From positions 1 to 13,948 of the forward strand of contig CAMEMX010000015.1 of NCBI GenBank assembly GCA_945927915.1: 13,948 nt of DNA, written 5' to 3'. This DNA comes from an uncultured Clostridia bacterium (GTDB lineage Bacteria > Bacillota > Clostridia > Oscillospirales > Oscillospiraceae). Both the position numbers and the translations under genes were made by a program. Position 1 is the stretch's first letter; each line of letters begins with the position of its first letter. Positions 1 to 6,414 of this stretch are shown in pieces. Under the pieces are notes generated by a model. It worked only from the letters and a program-made list of their open reading frames with translations, was not told the origin of the DNA and did not search any database.

Positions 1-375
1 GACATCAACGCGCCCGTCATCGAGATCGCGGACGAGGACTTTGCGCTGTGGTACCGCGACATCAACGAGGAGCCGAAGAAGTATAACGGCAAGACCGTGC
101 GCTTCAAGGCGCAGGTCGCGCGGCTGAAAAAAGACCGTGACGGCTATTTCGCGCCCGGCCGCTTCGTGATGACGTGCTGCGTCGAGGACATTCAGTTTAT
201 GGGAATGCCCTGCAAATACGGAAAGGCTGCCGAGCTTCGTGCGCGGCAGTGGGTCATGGTCACGGCTACGGTCGAGACGCGCTTCCACGCACTCTACCGC
301 GGCAGCGGCCCGATCCTGACTGCGCTCTCCGTAGAACCGGCCGAACCTGCAAAAGACGAGGTCGCAACTTTCTGA
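1..375 (+). CDS. DUF1980 / YcgQ-like (TIGR03943) protein, 3' end only
   Basis: This is the C-terminal 124 residues of a protein whose start lies beyond the left edge; the frame is open from base 1 and ends at TGA 373-375. The tail contains the pattern GKTVRFKAQV, then RFVMTCC, then FMGMPC, and a closing beta-rich stretch. That is the signature of the C-terminal soluble domain of DUF1980 proteins (YcgQ of B. subtilis, TIGR03943), with its paired cysteines. In that family an N-terminal membrane part precedes this domain, and the gene usually sits next to a YcgR-type permease (DUF318); both would be outside the window. The molecular function of the family is not settled. An internal GTG at 97 could be read as a start, but the coding similarity continues upstream of it, so I treat it as internal. 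It is the only plus-strand gene here and converges on a shared terminator. Confidence 0.75.
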   Translation, partial: DINAPVIEIADEDFALWYRDINEEPKKYNGKTVRFKAQVARLKKDRDGYFAPGRFVMTCCVEDIQFMGMPCKYGKAAELRARQWVMVTATVETRFHALYRGSGPILTALSVEPAEPAKDEVATF

Positions 376-390
376 AAATAAAAATAACAG

Positions 391-423
391 AATCCCGCCT
401 CAGCCGAGGCGGGATTCCTTTTT
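391..423. terminator. Bidirectional rho-independent terminator
   Basis: A perfect 11-bp stem (AATCCCGCCTC pairing with GAGGCGGGATT, 391-401 and 406-416) closes a 4-base loop. On the plus strand it is followed by CCTTTTT, and on the minus strand by a T-rich run, the complement of the A-rich stretch 376-388. It therefore fits as terminator both for the DUF1980 gene, 15 bases downstream of its stop, and for the TraB/GumN gene, 11 bases downstream of its stop. It is the first strong terminator met by minus-strand transcription after the one at 11533-11565. Confidence 0.88.
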
Positions 424-427
424 CGAT

Positions 428-1381
428 TCAGCCAACGCGTTCGACGGTGTAGCCACGTTCGGCCAGGAGATCGGCACAGGCACCGTCTCCGAGAATGTGC
501 GCCGCGCCGACGACAAAGAAGCCCGTGCCGCCCTGCTTGAGATATTCCTCTGCGGTGTCGGTCATCTGCAGGTTGCGCTGTGTAACGAGCGCCTGCTGGT
601 ATTCCTCGTACAGCGCCGCTTCTGCTGCATCTTCCGGCTGCTCGTTAAATTGCGCAATCAGCTTTTCTTCGTCACCCGCCAGCCAGTCCTCATACAGCGC
701 CAGCGTGCCGTCTGCCTGCGCCTGCGGATCCTGCGCGCTGTCACCGACGATCAGGCTCAGAAGCTCGTCAGAAAAACCGAGCAGGACATTGTACTGATAT
801 TCGACGGATTCCACCTCGCGGATCTGCTTGCCCTCCTGTGCGGCAAGCGTCAGGAAGTACATATCAATGCCGTTGTTGGCATCCAGACCGCACATATCCA
901 CCACGGCGGCTTCCATCAGCGACATCCACATGGCGGGATGATAGCTGTCATAGATCTGAAAATACTCTCCCCGGCTGCTCAAAAAAGCCTTTGCTGCCGC
1001 ATAGACATCCTGTCCGAGATGATCCGCAACGGTCGTGCCGTCCATGAGCACCATTTTTGCGGCTAACTCCTTCTGCGCGGCGAAGTCTTTGGAAAAAGCG
1101 TTTACGTCGCATTCGACGGCAAGATAGTCGCTTGCCCCATAGGCCTGCATGACATAGTCCGGCAGCGGATAGGCGCGCGAGTCGGTCGCGTGGATCGAGC
1201 CGAAGAGATAGAGCACGGCGCCGTTTTCCGCGCTGACCTTATACAGCACGGGCGTGCAGACCGATTCCTGCCGGGACGATGGCTCCGGCGTTGTCGAAGA
1301 AGGCTCCTGCGCAGGCTGCGTGCTGCACGCGCTCAGAAGGAGCAGCGCCAGCGTAAGAATCAGGCAAAGTATACGTTTCAT
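428..1381 (-). CDS. TraB/GumN (TIKI-like) family lipoprotein
   Basis: This 317-residue protein starts with a lipoprotein signal peptide: KR, a leucine-rich core, then LSAC with the lipid-modified cysteine at residue 19. A Ser/Thr/Pro/Glu-rich linker of about 25 residues follows. The TraB/GumN domain then begins with FGSIHATD (GxxH at 61-64) and VECD with an acidic residue at 90, and ends with the second family motif GAAH at 292-295. In this superfamily (PF01963; related to TIKI proteases and PrgY/TraB) the paired GxxH motifs and the acidic residue form a metal site, and some members are proteases. The substrate here is unknown. It is expected on the outer face of the cytoplasmic membrane. Its ATG overlaps the TGA of the DUF5662 gene (ATGA), and an in-gene GGAGG about 5-6 bases upstream supports this start. 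Family is secure; the peptidase activity is inferred. Confidence 0.88.
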   Translation of the reverse strand: MKRILCLILTLALLLLSACSTQPAQEPSSTTPEPSSRQESVCTPVLYKVSAENGAVLYLFGSIHATDSRAYPLPDYVMQAYGASDYLAVECDVNAFSKDFAAQKELAAKMVLMDGTTVADHLGQDVYAAAKAFLSSRGEYFQIYDSYHPAMWMSLMEAAVVDMCGLDANNGIDMYFLTLAAQEGKQIREVESVEYQYNVLLGFSDELLSLIVGDSAQDPQAQADGTLALYEDWLAGDEEKLIAQFNEQPEDAAEAALYEEYQQALVTQRNLQMTDTAEEYLKQGGTGFFVVGAAHILGDGACADLLAERGYTVERVG

Positions 1382-1950
1382 TTTGTATCCTCCGTATCTA
1401 TTTGTTGAATCGGGGTGCTGTTTTTCCGCGCTGCGCGCAGGAAGCGGAACGTTGCATCCTCGCCCTTGTCGCGCAGCATCGTCAGAACGTAGGTCAGGTC
1501 GCTTTTCGTCTGCGGATGCATCATCTGCATATCACGGCCTTCGGCCGAGCGGATCAGGTATTCCAGCGCGTCGCCGTCGCGGTAATTTTTGCCGTGGTAG
1601 ATCTTGCAGGCGGCGATGCGGTCCATAATCATCTCGATGAAGAATTTGCGCGGCATCTCGACGGGCTGATAGGTGCGGGTTTTCAGGTCGAGATCGGTCC
1701 AGTATTCAAAATGGTGCTTGTTTCTGCCCTTGTGGTGCATCCACGCGGTCGAATAGCCGATCAGCTCACGCTCACGGGAATTCGGGCTGCGCGTGCCCTG
1801 ATAGTATTTTGCGCCGGTGATGAACTCACTCGGCGAATACTTGGAAAGGTCGTGAACCAGCCCGCGCCAGTAAAGTCCGACGCGGAAGCAGCCGCTGCGA
1901 ACCTTCCAGCGGTGCTTTGTGATCGTGCAAAAGTGTTTCCATGCGTGCAT
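1378..1950 (-). CDS. DUF5662 family protein, possible HD-like metal protein
   Basis: This 190-residue soluble protein has no signal peptide or membrane segment. It carries the DUF5662 pattern: a GLVHDLSKYSPSEF block (His33-Asp34, then Lys37) and a second block AWMHHKGRNKHHFEYW (His72, His73, His79, His80). The HD pair plus downstream histidines resembles the metal ligands of HD-type phosphohydrolases, but that is my inference, since no activity is established for the family. Some database entries call relatives 'catalase'; nothing in the sequence supports a haem catalase. It lies 12 bases after sigK, with its own site (AGGAGA) in the gap, and overlaps the next gene by ATGA, so the three genes look co-transcribed. 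An in-frame alternative start further downstream is not needed. Confidence 0.8.
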   Translation of the reverse strand: MHAWKHFCTITKHRWKVRSGCFRVGLYWRGLVHDLSKYSPSEFITGAKYYQGTRSPNSRERELIGYSTAWMHHKGRNKHHFEYWTDLDLKTRTYQPVEMPRKFFIEMIMDRIAACKIYHGKNYRDGDALEYLIRSAEGRDMQMMHPQTKSDLTYVLTMLRDKGEDATFRFLRAARKNSTPIQQIDTEDTK

Positions 1951-1962
1951 GGCGTATCTCTC

Positions 1963-2649
1963 CTATTCCGTCATGGCCTTTTCTAATTTTTGCAGCGCCT
2001 TTTTCTCGATGCGGCTGACATAGCTGCGGCTGATGCCGCACAGGTCTGCGATCTCGCGCTGCGTCAGCGGTTTGCGGTTGCCGATGCCGTAGCGCAGCGT
2101 GATGATGCGCTTTTCGCGCGGGGTGAGGCATTTGTCGATCTTCTCGTAGAGCTTCGCATAGACCTCGCGGTCGGACATCTGCTCAAACAGATCGTCGTCG
2201 GAGCAGATCACGTCCATCAGCGACAGCGCCGTGCCGTCCTTGCCCGTCTCGATGAACTCGGACAGCGACACATCCGAAGCGCTCTTGCGCTGCCCGCGGA
2301 AGTACATCAGGATCTCGTTTTCCACACAGCGGGCGGCATAGGTCGCAAGCCGTGCGCCCTTGGACGCGTCGAAGGTCGAGATGCCCTTGATCAGGCCGAT
2401 CGTACCGATAGAGATCAGATCCTCCTGATCCGACGTCTGCGTGTAGTATTTTTTCATAATGTGCGCCACGAGGCGCAGGTTTCGTTCAATGAGTATGTTT
2501 CGGGCATTCAGATCTCCCTGCGCTGCCAGGGCAAGATAGTGCTGCTCCTCCTTTGCGCTCAGAGGCTTGGGAAAGGAGCCGCTCCCGTTCGACAGCCGGA
2601 GGGAGTAAAGAATGCTGCTGATGGTCAGCCATACGGCGGCGCCCAGCAT
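1963..2649 (-). CDS. sigK: RNA polymerase sporulation sigma factor SigK (pro-sigma-K)
   Basis: This 228-residue sigma-70 family factor directs late mother-cell gene expression (cortex, coat and spore maturation). The first 20 or so residues are hydrophobic (MLGAAVWLTISSILYSLRL), followed by SFPKPLS, closely matching the pro-sequence junction of B. subtilis pro-sigma-K (NAFPQPLS). Then come the core-binding helix DLISIGTIGLIKGI (77-90), the -10 recognition part ATYAARCVENEILMY (102-116), and a region 4 helix-turn-helix TQREIADLCGISRSYVSRIEKKAL (196-219). SigK is favoured over SigE by the N-terminus and the region 4 tail. ATG at 2649 is chosen because GGAGG lies 7 bases upstream; a TTG at 2652 would leave only 4. 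The frame is intact, with no skin-type insertion. The pro-sequence predicts membrane-linked cleavage by a SpoIVFB-type protease, which is not in this window. Confidence 0.9.
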   Translation of the reverse strand: MLGAAVWLTISSILYSLRLSNGSGSFPKPLSAKEEQHYLALAAQGDLNARNILIERNLRLVAHIMKKYYTQTSDQEDLISIGTIGLIKGISTFDASKGARLATYAARCVENEILMYFRGQRKSASDVSLSEFIETGKDGTALSLMDVICSDDDLFEQMSDREVYAKLYEKIDKCLTPREKRIITLRYGIGNRKPLTQREIADLCGISRSYVSRIEKKALQKLEKAMTE

Positions 2650-2653
2650 CAAA

Positions 2654-2661
2654 CCACCTCC
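2654..2661 (-). promoter_or_regulatory. Ribosome binding site deciding the sigK start
   Basis: GGAGGTGG on the minus strand. The gap from GGAGG to the ATG at 2649 is 7 bases, which is near ideal, while the gap to the in-frame TTG at 2652 is 4 bases. The ATG is therefore the better start and the protein loses one methionine relative to the longest reading. Confidence 0.7.
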
Positions 2662-2666
2662 GAAAC

Positions 2667-2694
2667 AGCCTATTCGAAGGCGGCAAGTCCTTAT
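2667..2694 (-). promoter_or_regulatory. Weak candidate sigma-E promoter before sigK
   Basis: In the 57 bases between ispA and sigK the minus strand has an ATA core (2692-2694) 17 bases upstream of AATAGGCT (2667-2674). That spacing equals the one in the spoIIIAA promoter of this window, but the -10 box shares only about four of the expected CATACA-T positions. In B. subtilis sigK is transcribed by sigma-E with SpoIIID, so a promoter is expected somewhere here or upstream. This is a weak candidate only. Confidence 0.2.
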
Positions 2695-2706
2695 GTCAAA
2701 AGAATT

Positions 2707-3567
2707 TCAGCGGTCGCGGGAAACCAGCGACCGGGCAAGCTCCGTCAGAAACTGCGGCGCGTCGAAGCCCGACAGGGCGGAAACGGCCTTGTCCGTCTCG
2801 GACGCGATCATCCGGCGGCATTCTGCGACACCGTAGAGCCGGACAAAGGTGTTCTTCTTTCCGTCCACGCCGACAGCCTTACCAAGCTTCTGTGCGTCGC
2901 CGACGACATCGAGAATGTCATCCTCGATCTGGAACGCGAGGCCGACGGCGTCGGCATAGACGCCCGCGGCGTCCTGCTGCGCCTGACTGCCCCCGGCAGC
3001 GATGACACCGAGGCGGCAGGCGGCGTTGATCAGCGCGCCGGTCTTCCGCGACTGGATCTCATAGACCTCCTGCTCGGTGCATTCACGCGTCTCCGCGTCC
3101 ATATCGAGCACCTGCCCGCCGACCATGCCCAGCTCGCCTGCGCACTGAGAAAGCACGCTTACAGCCTGCACGACCTGCTGCGTGAGAAGCTGTGCCGACG
3201 CGAGGTGAGAAAACGCCGCGGTGAGCAGGGCGTCTCCCGCCAAAATGGCCTTTGCCTCGCCGTAGACGCGGTGGTTGGTCGGCTTGCCACGGCGGAAGTC
3301 GTCGTTGTCCATGCAGGGCAGGTCATCGTGGATGAGGCTATAGGTATGCACCATCTCGACCGCTGCGGCAAAGGGTAGCGCCTGTTCGGCTTTGCCGCCG
3401 CAAAGCTCGCAAAACGCCTGCGTCAGCACGGGACGCAGCCGCTTACCGCCTGCAAGAAGGCTGTAGCGCATCGCCTCAAAGAGCACCTTCTGCGGCGCGT
3501 CCGACAGGAAGCACTCGTGCAAATACTCCTCAATGTTTGCGACGTACCGTTTCATATCATTGTTCAT
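2707..3567 (-). CDS. ispA: Farnesyl diphosphate synthase (short-chain polyprenyl synthetase)
   Basis: This 286-residue cytosolic enzyme condenses dimethylallyl/geranyl diphosphate with isopentenyl diphosphate to give C15 farnesyl diphosphate, the precursor for undecaprenyl phosphate and menaquinone side chains. The family blocks are in order: GGKRLRP (40-46), the first Asp-rich motif DDLPCMDND (81-89) with the two extra residues typical of bacterial FPP synthase, RRGKPTNH, GDALL, the GQVLD block near 151, and the second Asp-rich motif DDILD (216-220). ATG at 3567 is preferred because GGAG lies 7 bases upstream. A longer reading to 3603 would run through xseB without a site, and Met at 3555 has none. 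It overlaps the end of xseB by 11 bases. Geranylgeranyl chain length cannot be excluded from sequence alone. Confidence 0.92.
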   Translation of the reverse strand: MNNDMKRYVANIEEYLHECFLSDAPQKVLFEAMRYSLLAGGKRLRPVLTQAFCELCGGKAEQALPFAAAVEMVHTYSLIHDDLPCMDNDDFRRGKPTNHRVYGEAKAILAGDALLTAAFSHLASAQLLTQQVVQAVSVLSQCAGELGMVGGQVLDMDAETRECTEQEVYEIQSRKTGALINAACRLGVIAAGGSQAQQDAAGVYADAVGLAFQIEDDILDVVGDAQKLGKAVGVDGKKNTFVRLYGVAECRRMIASETDKAVSALSGFDAPQFLTELARSLVSRDR

Positions 3568-3790
3568 CAGTAAACTCCGTTTCCTGCGGGGTGCCGTCGG
3601 CACCCTTCGTGAGCTGGACGACCTTCAGCTCCGCTTCATCGAGGAGCTTTGTGCAGGAGGAGACAAGCCCTGTCCCCTCTTCAAACAGCGCAAGCGCCTG
3701 CTCCAGCGGCACGTCGCCGCGCTCCATCTGCTTGACGATCTGCTCCAGACGCGTCAGAGACTGCTCAAATGTCTGCGATTCCTGTTTCAT
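3557..3790 (-). CDS. xseB: Exodeoxyribonuclease VII small subunit
   Basis: This 77-residue protein has the usual size and helical pattern of XseB: FEQSLTRLEQIVKQMERGDVPLEQALALFEEG, followed by a charged tail. Several copies bind each XseA subunit to form exonuclease VII, which degrades single-stranded DNA in both directions and acts in repair and recombination. Its ATG overlaps the TGA of xseA (ATGA), and GGGAGG within xseA lies 7 bases upstream, which fits tight translational coupling and stoichiometric production of the two subunits. The last 11 bases overlap the start of ispA. Confidence 0.94.
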   Translation of the reverse strand: MKQESQTFEQSLTRLEQIVKQMERGDVPLEQALALFEEGTGLVSSCTKLLDEAELKVVQLTKGADGTPQETEFTDEQ

Positions 3791-4986
3791 TCGATAACCT
3801 CCCGAACTTCGGTGACCGCCTTGCCGTCTGCAAGGCTGACCGTCAATCTTTCGCCGACCGAGACGGCATGGATGGTTTTTACGAGCCTGCCCTTTTCATC
3901 GAGCGCCATGGAGTAGCCGCGGGAGAGCACCTTCAGCGGGCTCATGGCATCGAGCTTAGACGCCAGACGCACAAAGCGCTCGCGGTTGGTATTGAGCAGC
4001 GCTGCGGACGCGGCGCAAAGCCTGCGGTGGGTATAGTCGAGCGCCATGCGGCGGTCGTTGAGATAGTTGTTGGGGTCTGTCAGGCTGCGCGACTGCGCGA
4101 GGGCGCTCACGCGCTGCCGCTCCTGCTTGAGCCGCCTGGAAATGAGCGTCAGCAGCATCGCCTGCTTCGCTGCAATCGCCTGCCGCAGCTCGGTCTGGTC
4201 GGGCACGGCGAGCTCCGCCGCGTTCGAGGGCGTTGCCGCCCGCAGATCGGCGACAAAATCGGAGATCGTCACATCCGGCTCATGCCCGACGGCGGAGATG
4301 ACCGGGATCTCGGACTGCGCGATGGCGTAGGCGACACGCTCGTCGTTAAACGCCCACAGATCCTCGATCGAACCGCCGCCGCGCCCGGTGATGATGAGAT
4401 CGGCAACGCGGTAGCGATTGGCGTAACGGATGGCGCCGGCGATCTCGGCGGGGGCTTCGGCGCCCTGCACGCGCACGGCAAGCAGCTTGACCTCCGACAG
4501 CGGATAGCGCTTGCGCAAAATGCGCAGCATATCGCGCAGCGCGGCGCCCGCGGAGGACGTGATGATCGCAATGCGGTGCGGAAAACGCGGCAGGGGCTTC
4601 TTCCGTTCGGCGGCGAACAGCCCCTCGGCCTGTAGCCGCGCCTTGAGCTGCTCAAAGGCGACGTGCAGATCGCCCACGCCGTCCGGCGTCAGGCTGGTGC
4701 AATAGAGCTGGTACGCGCCGTCACGCGGAAAGACGGAGACACGCCCGCCCGCGATGACCTTCATGCCGTTTTCCGGACGGAAGCGCAGACGGAAGGCGTT
4801 GCCCTTGAACATGACGCAGCGGATCGCACCGCCTGCGTCCTTCAGGGAGAAATAGTGATGCCCCGACGGATAGAGCTTATAATTGCTGATCTCGCCGCGA
4901 ATGAGCAGGTCGGAGAGAAACTCGTCCTCCTCAAAGCGCAGCTTGAGATATTCGTTGATCTGGGATACTTCATAGACCTGCTGCAT
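3787..4986 (-). CDS. xseA: Exodeoxyribonuclease VII large subunit
   Basis: This 399-residue catalytic subunit has the family's usual length. An N-terminal OB-fold for single-stranded DNA binding (about 1-100; note GEISNYKLYPSGHHYFSLKD) is followed by the catalytic region with ITSSAGAALRD (142-152), GRGGGSIEDLWAFNDE (201-216) and SAVGHEPDVTISDFVADLRA (231-250), then a coiled-coil segment of about 100 residues that binds XseB, and a short beta-rich C-terminus with SRGYSMALDEKGRLV. The ITSPTG form common in the family is ITSSAG here. The start is supported by GGAGGG six bases upstream. The gene overlaps the end of the Kae1-like gene by 17 bases and is fused by ATGA to xseB, so all belong to one transcription unit. 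Confidence 0.95.
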   Translation of the reverse strand: MQQVYEVSQINEYLKLRFEEDEFLSDLLIRGEISNYKLYPSGHHYFSLKDAGGAIRCVMFKGNAFRLRFRPENGMKVIAGGRVSVFPRDGAYQLYCTSLTPDGVGDLHVAFEQLKARLQAEGLFAAERKKPLPRFPHRIAIITSSAGAALRDMLRILRKRYPLSEVKLLAVRVQGAEAPAEIAGAIRYANRYRVADLIITGRGGGSIEDLWAFNDERVAYAIAQSEIPVISAVGHEPDVTISDFVADLRAATPSNAAELAVPDQTELRQAIAAKQAMLLTLISRRLKQERQRVSALAQSRSLTDPNNYLNDRRMALDYTHRRLCAASAALLNTNRERFVRLASKLDAMSPLKVLSRGYSMALDEKGRLVKTIHAVSVGERLTVSLADGKAVTEVREVIE

Positions 4987-5896
4987 GATGTGCCCTCCAT
5001 GTCAGCACCGCCGTGCCGAGCGCATTGTCGGTTGCATATTGCGGTGGGCAGAAAACGGCAGGCAGTCCCGCACACGCGCTGCGCAGCATCGAATTCGAGG
5101 CCACGCCGCCGGCAAATACGACGGCCTCGACCGGATATTCGCGCAGCGCGTTTTTCGTGGCCGTGACGATCGCGCCGATCAGACAGCGCAGCGCGTAGGC
5201 GGCGGTCTCGGCGGCGTTGCCCGCGTGATACTGCTCGACCTTATTCTGCACGCCGGAGAGCGAAAACTCCGTGTCGTGTACCTTAACGCGGAAGGTCTGC
5301 CTGTCCGCTGCGCCGGCGCTCAAGGCATCAAGGTGCTTCCCTGCGGGAAACGGCAGGCCGAGGAGCTTGCCGGTGCGGTCGATGAGCTGACCGGCAGAGA
5401 TGTCCGTCGTGCCGCCGATGCGCTCAGCGTGGACGTTTACGCCCTCCGGCGTGACGTACAAAAGCTCCGTCGTGCCGCCGGAGAGGTGCCAGGCAAGATG
5501 CGGCTTTTCCATCAGGTCCATGTGCTCCGAGGAAAACAGAGAAGCGGCGATGTGCCCCTGCTGGTGGGAAAACGGATAGACCGGCACGCCCAGCGCAGCG
5601 GCAAGCACCCGCGCCTGCGACTCACCCGCCAGAAAGCACGGCATATACGAGCCCTCCACCGCGCGAGGCCGCGTGCTGACGCCGATGGCGTCGATCGGAA
5701 CCGCGCCAATATCCGAAAACAGCCTGTCGGTCAGTTCCGGCAGGCGTTTTACATGGGCGAAGAGGGCGTCGCTCTGGCGAAGGCCGAGGCTGCCCTGCTC
5801 CACGTCTAAAAGGCGGGAGACATTGTGCCCCTGTTCCCCGTCAAAAACGGCGACCGAGGTGGTGTAGTTGCTCGTGTCGAAGGCCAGAACCGTCAT
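4970..5896 (-). CDS. Kae1/TsaD-like paralog (M22 / OSGEP family)
   Basis: This 308-residue protein belongs to the Kae1/TsaD ASKHA fold (PF00814), whose main members make the tRNA modification t6A at A37. Visible family parts: N-terminal VLAFDTSNYTTSVAVFD, the metal ligands HQQGH (His111, His115), HLSGGTTELL (137-146), DISAGQLIDRTGKLLGLPFP (165-184), FSLSGVQNK, GGVASNS (263-269) and TDNALG with Asp290. It differs from canonical TsaD, which has ETSCDET at the N-terminus and SGGHTEL, and it is shorter than the usual 335-340 residues. I read it as a Clostridia-type paralog, with true tsaD probably elsewhere; its own reaction is unknown. The ATG at 5896 has AAGGAGGAG five bases upstream and overlaps the nusB stop (ATGA); the longer reading to 5995 has no such site. 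It occupies the position of folD in B. subtilis. Confidence 0.85.
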   Translation of the reverse strand: MTVLAFDTSNYTTSVAVFDGEQGHNVSRLLDVEQGSLGLRQSDALFAHVKRLPELTDRLFSDIGAVPIDAIGVSTRPRAVEGSYMPCFLAGESQARVLAAALGVPVYPFSHQQGHIAASLFSSEHMDLMEKPHLAWHLSGGTTELLYVTPEGVNVHAERIGGTTDISAGQLIDRTGKLLGLPFPAGKHLDALSAGAADRQTFRVKVHDTEFSLSGVQNKVEQYHAGNAAETAAYALRCLIGAIVTATKNALREYPVEAVVFAGGVASNSMLRSACAGLPAVFCPPQYATDNALGTAVLTWRAHHAAGL

Positions 5897-6348
5897 TGCG
5901 GCTCCTCCTTCAGCGAGCGGGCAAAGGAGCCGAGAATGCCGTTGACGAAGGAGACGACCTCGGCGTCCTCGTATTTGCGCGTCAGCTCGACGCACTCGTT
6001 GATCGCAACGCCCGTGGGAACGTCCTCCACATAGAGGATCTCAAACATGGCAAGGCGCAGCGCCGCCTTGGTAAAGCGGGAGATGCGGTGCAGATTCCAG
6101 CCGACGGAGAACTTGGAGATCAGCGCGTCAAGCTCCGCAGCGTGCTCGGCGACGCCGGTGACGCAGGCGGTGATATAGTTCATCTGCTTCTTACTCGGAC
6201 GTTCGGCGTAGACCTCGTTTTCCTCGGCAAGGGCGGCGTAATAGCCGCGCTCCATGCGCGATTCAATAGCCTGTGCGGGTGTTTCGTCCGTATAGTCCAG
6301 TTCATAGATGAGGTGAGCGGCGAGTTCTCTTGCATTTGAGCGTGTCAT
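5893..6348 (-). CDS. nusB: Transcription antitermination factor NusB
   Basis: This 151-residue all-helical RNA-binding protein works with NusE (ribosomal protein S10) at boxA sites to antiterminate rRNA transcription. The N-terminal ARELAAHLIYELDY and the C-terminal half W..HRISRFTKAALRLAMFEILY, VPTGVAINECVELTRKY and FVNGILG are the family's conserved blocks. Two ATGs compete. At 6354 the AAGGAG site is directly abutting, with zero spacing. At 6348 the spacing is 6 bases, so I take 6348, two residues shorter. It follows the Asp23-family gene after a 66-base gap and overlaps the Kae1-like gene, the same Asp23-nusB-...-xseA order known from Bacillus. Confidence 0.93.
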   Translation of the reverse strand: MTRSNARELAAHLIYELDYTDETPAQAIESRMERGYYAALAEENEVYAERPSKKQMNYITACVTGVAEHAAELDALISKFSVGWNLHRISRFTKAALRLAMFEILYVEDVPTGVAINECVELTRKYEDAEVVSFVNGILGSFARSLKEEPQ

Positions 6349-6354
6349 AGGCAT

Positions 6355-6360
6355 CTCCTT
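6355..6360 (-). promoter_or_regulatory. Ribosome binding site deciding the nusB start
   Basis: AAGGAG on the minus strand ends directly against the ATG at 6354 but lies six bases from the in-frame ATG at 6348. Ribosomes need about 5-9 bases here, so the inner ATG should be the real start. Confidence 0.65.
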
Positions 6361-6376
6361 ATGTATCAGAGGATCA

Positions 6377-6400
6377 GGGGTGCCGGCAAAGCAGCACCCC
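6377..6400 (-). other. Hairpin between the Asp23 gene and nusB, no T-run
   Basis: A 7-bp stem (GGGGTGC with GCACCCC) closes a 10-base loop, 14 bases after the Asp23 stop on the minus strand. It is followed by TGATCCTCTG, not by a T-run, so it does not look like an intrinsic terminator. It could be an RNA-stability or processing element between the two genes. Confidence 0.3.
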
Positions 6401-6414
6401 GAACGAAAGCATTT

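Noticed and set aside
1378..1950. Catalase function for the DUF5662 gene
   Set aside because: That name circulates for relatives, but none of the haem or manganese catalase motifs are present; the visible motifs are His-Asp and clustered histidines.
1963..2649. skin-type element or recombination remnant in sigK
   Set aside because: The reading frame is continuous from pro-sequence through region 4, and no recombinase gene or repeat is nearby.
2671..2699. Perfect TTGACA on the minus strand before sigK as a sigma-A -35 box
   Set aside because: At the right distance (17 bases) the -10 position reads CGAATA, which matches TATAAT at only one base. A housekeeping promoter is not supported.
1990..3378. 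Long plus-strand open frame opposite sigK and ispA (over 450 codons)
   Set aside because: It runs through two well-identified genes and their gap on the other strand, with low-complexity composition typical of antisense frames in GC-rich DNA.
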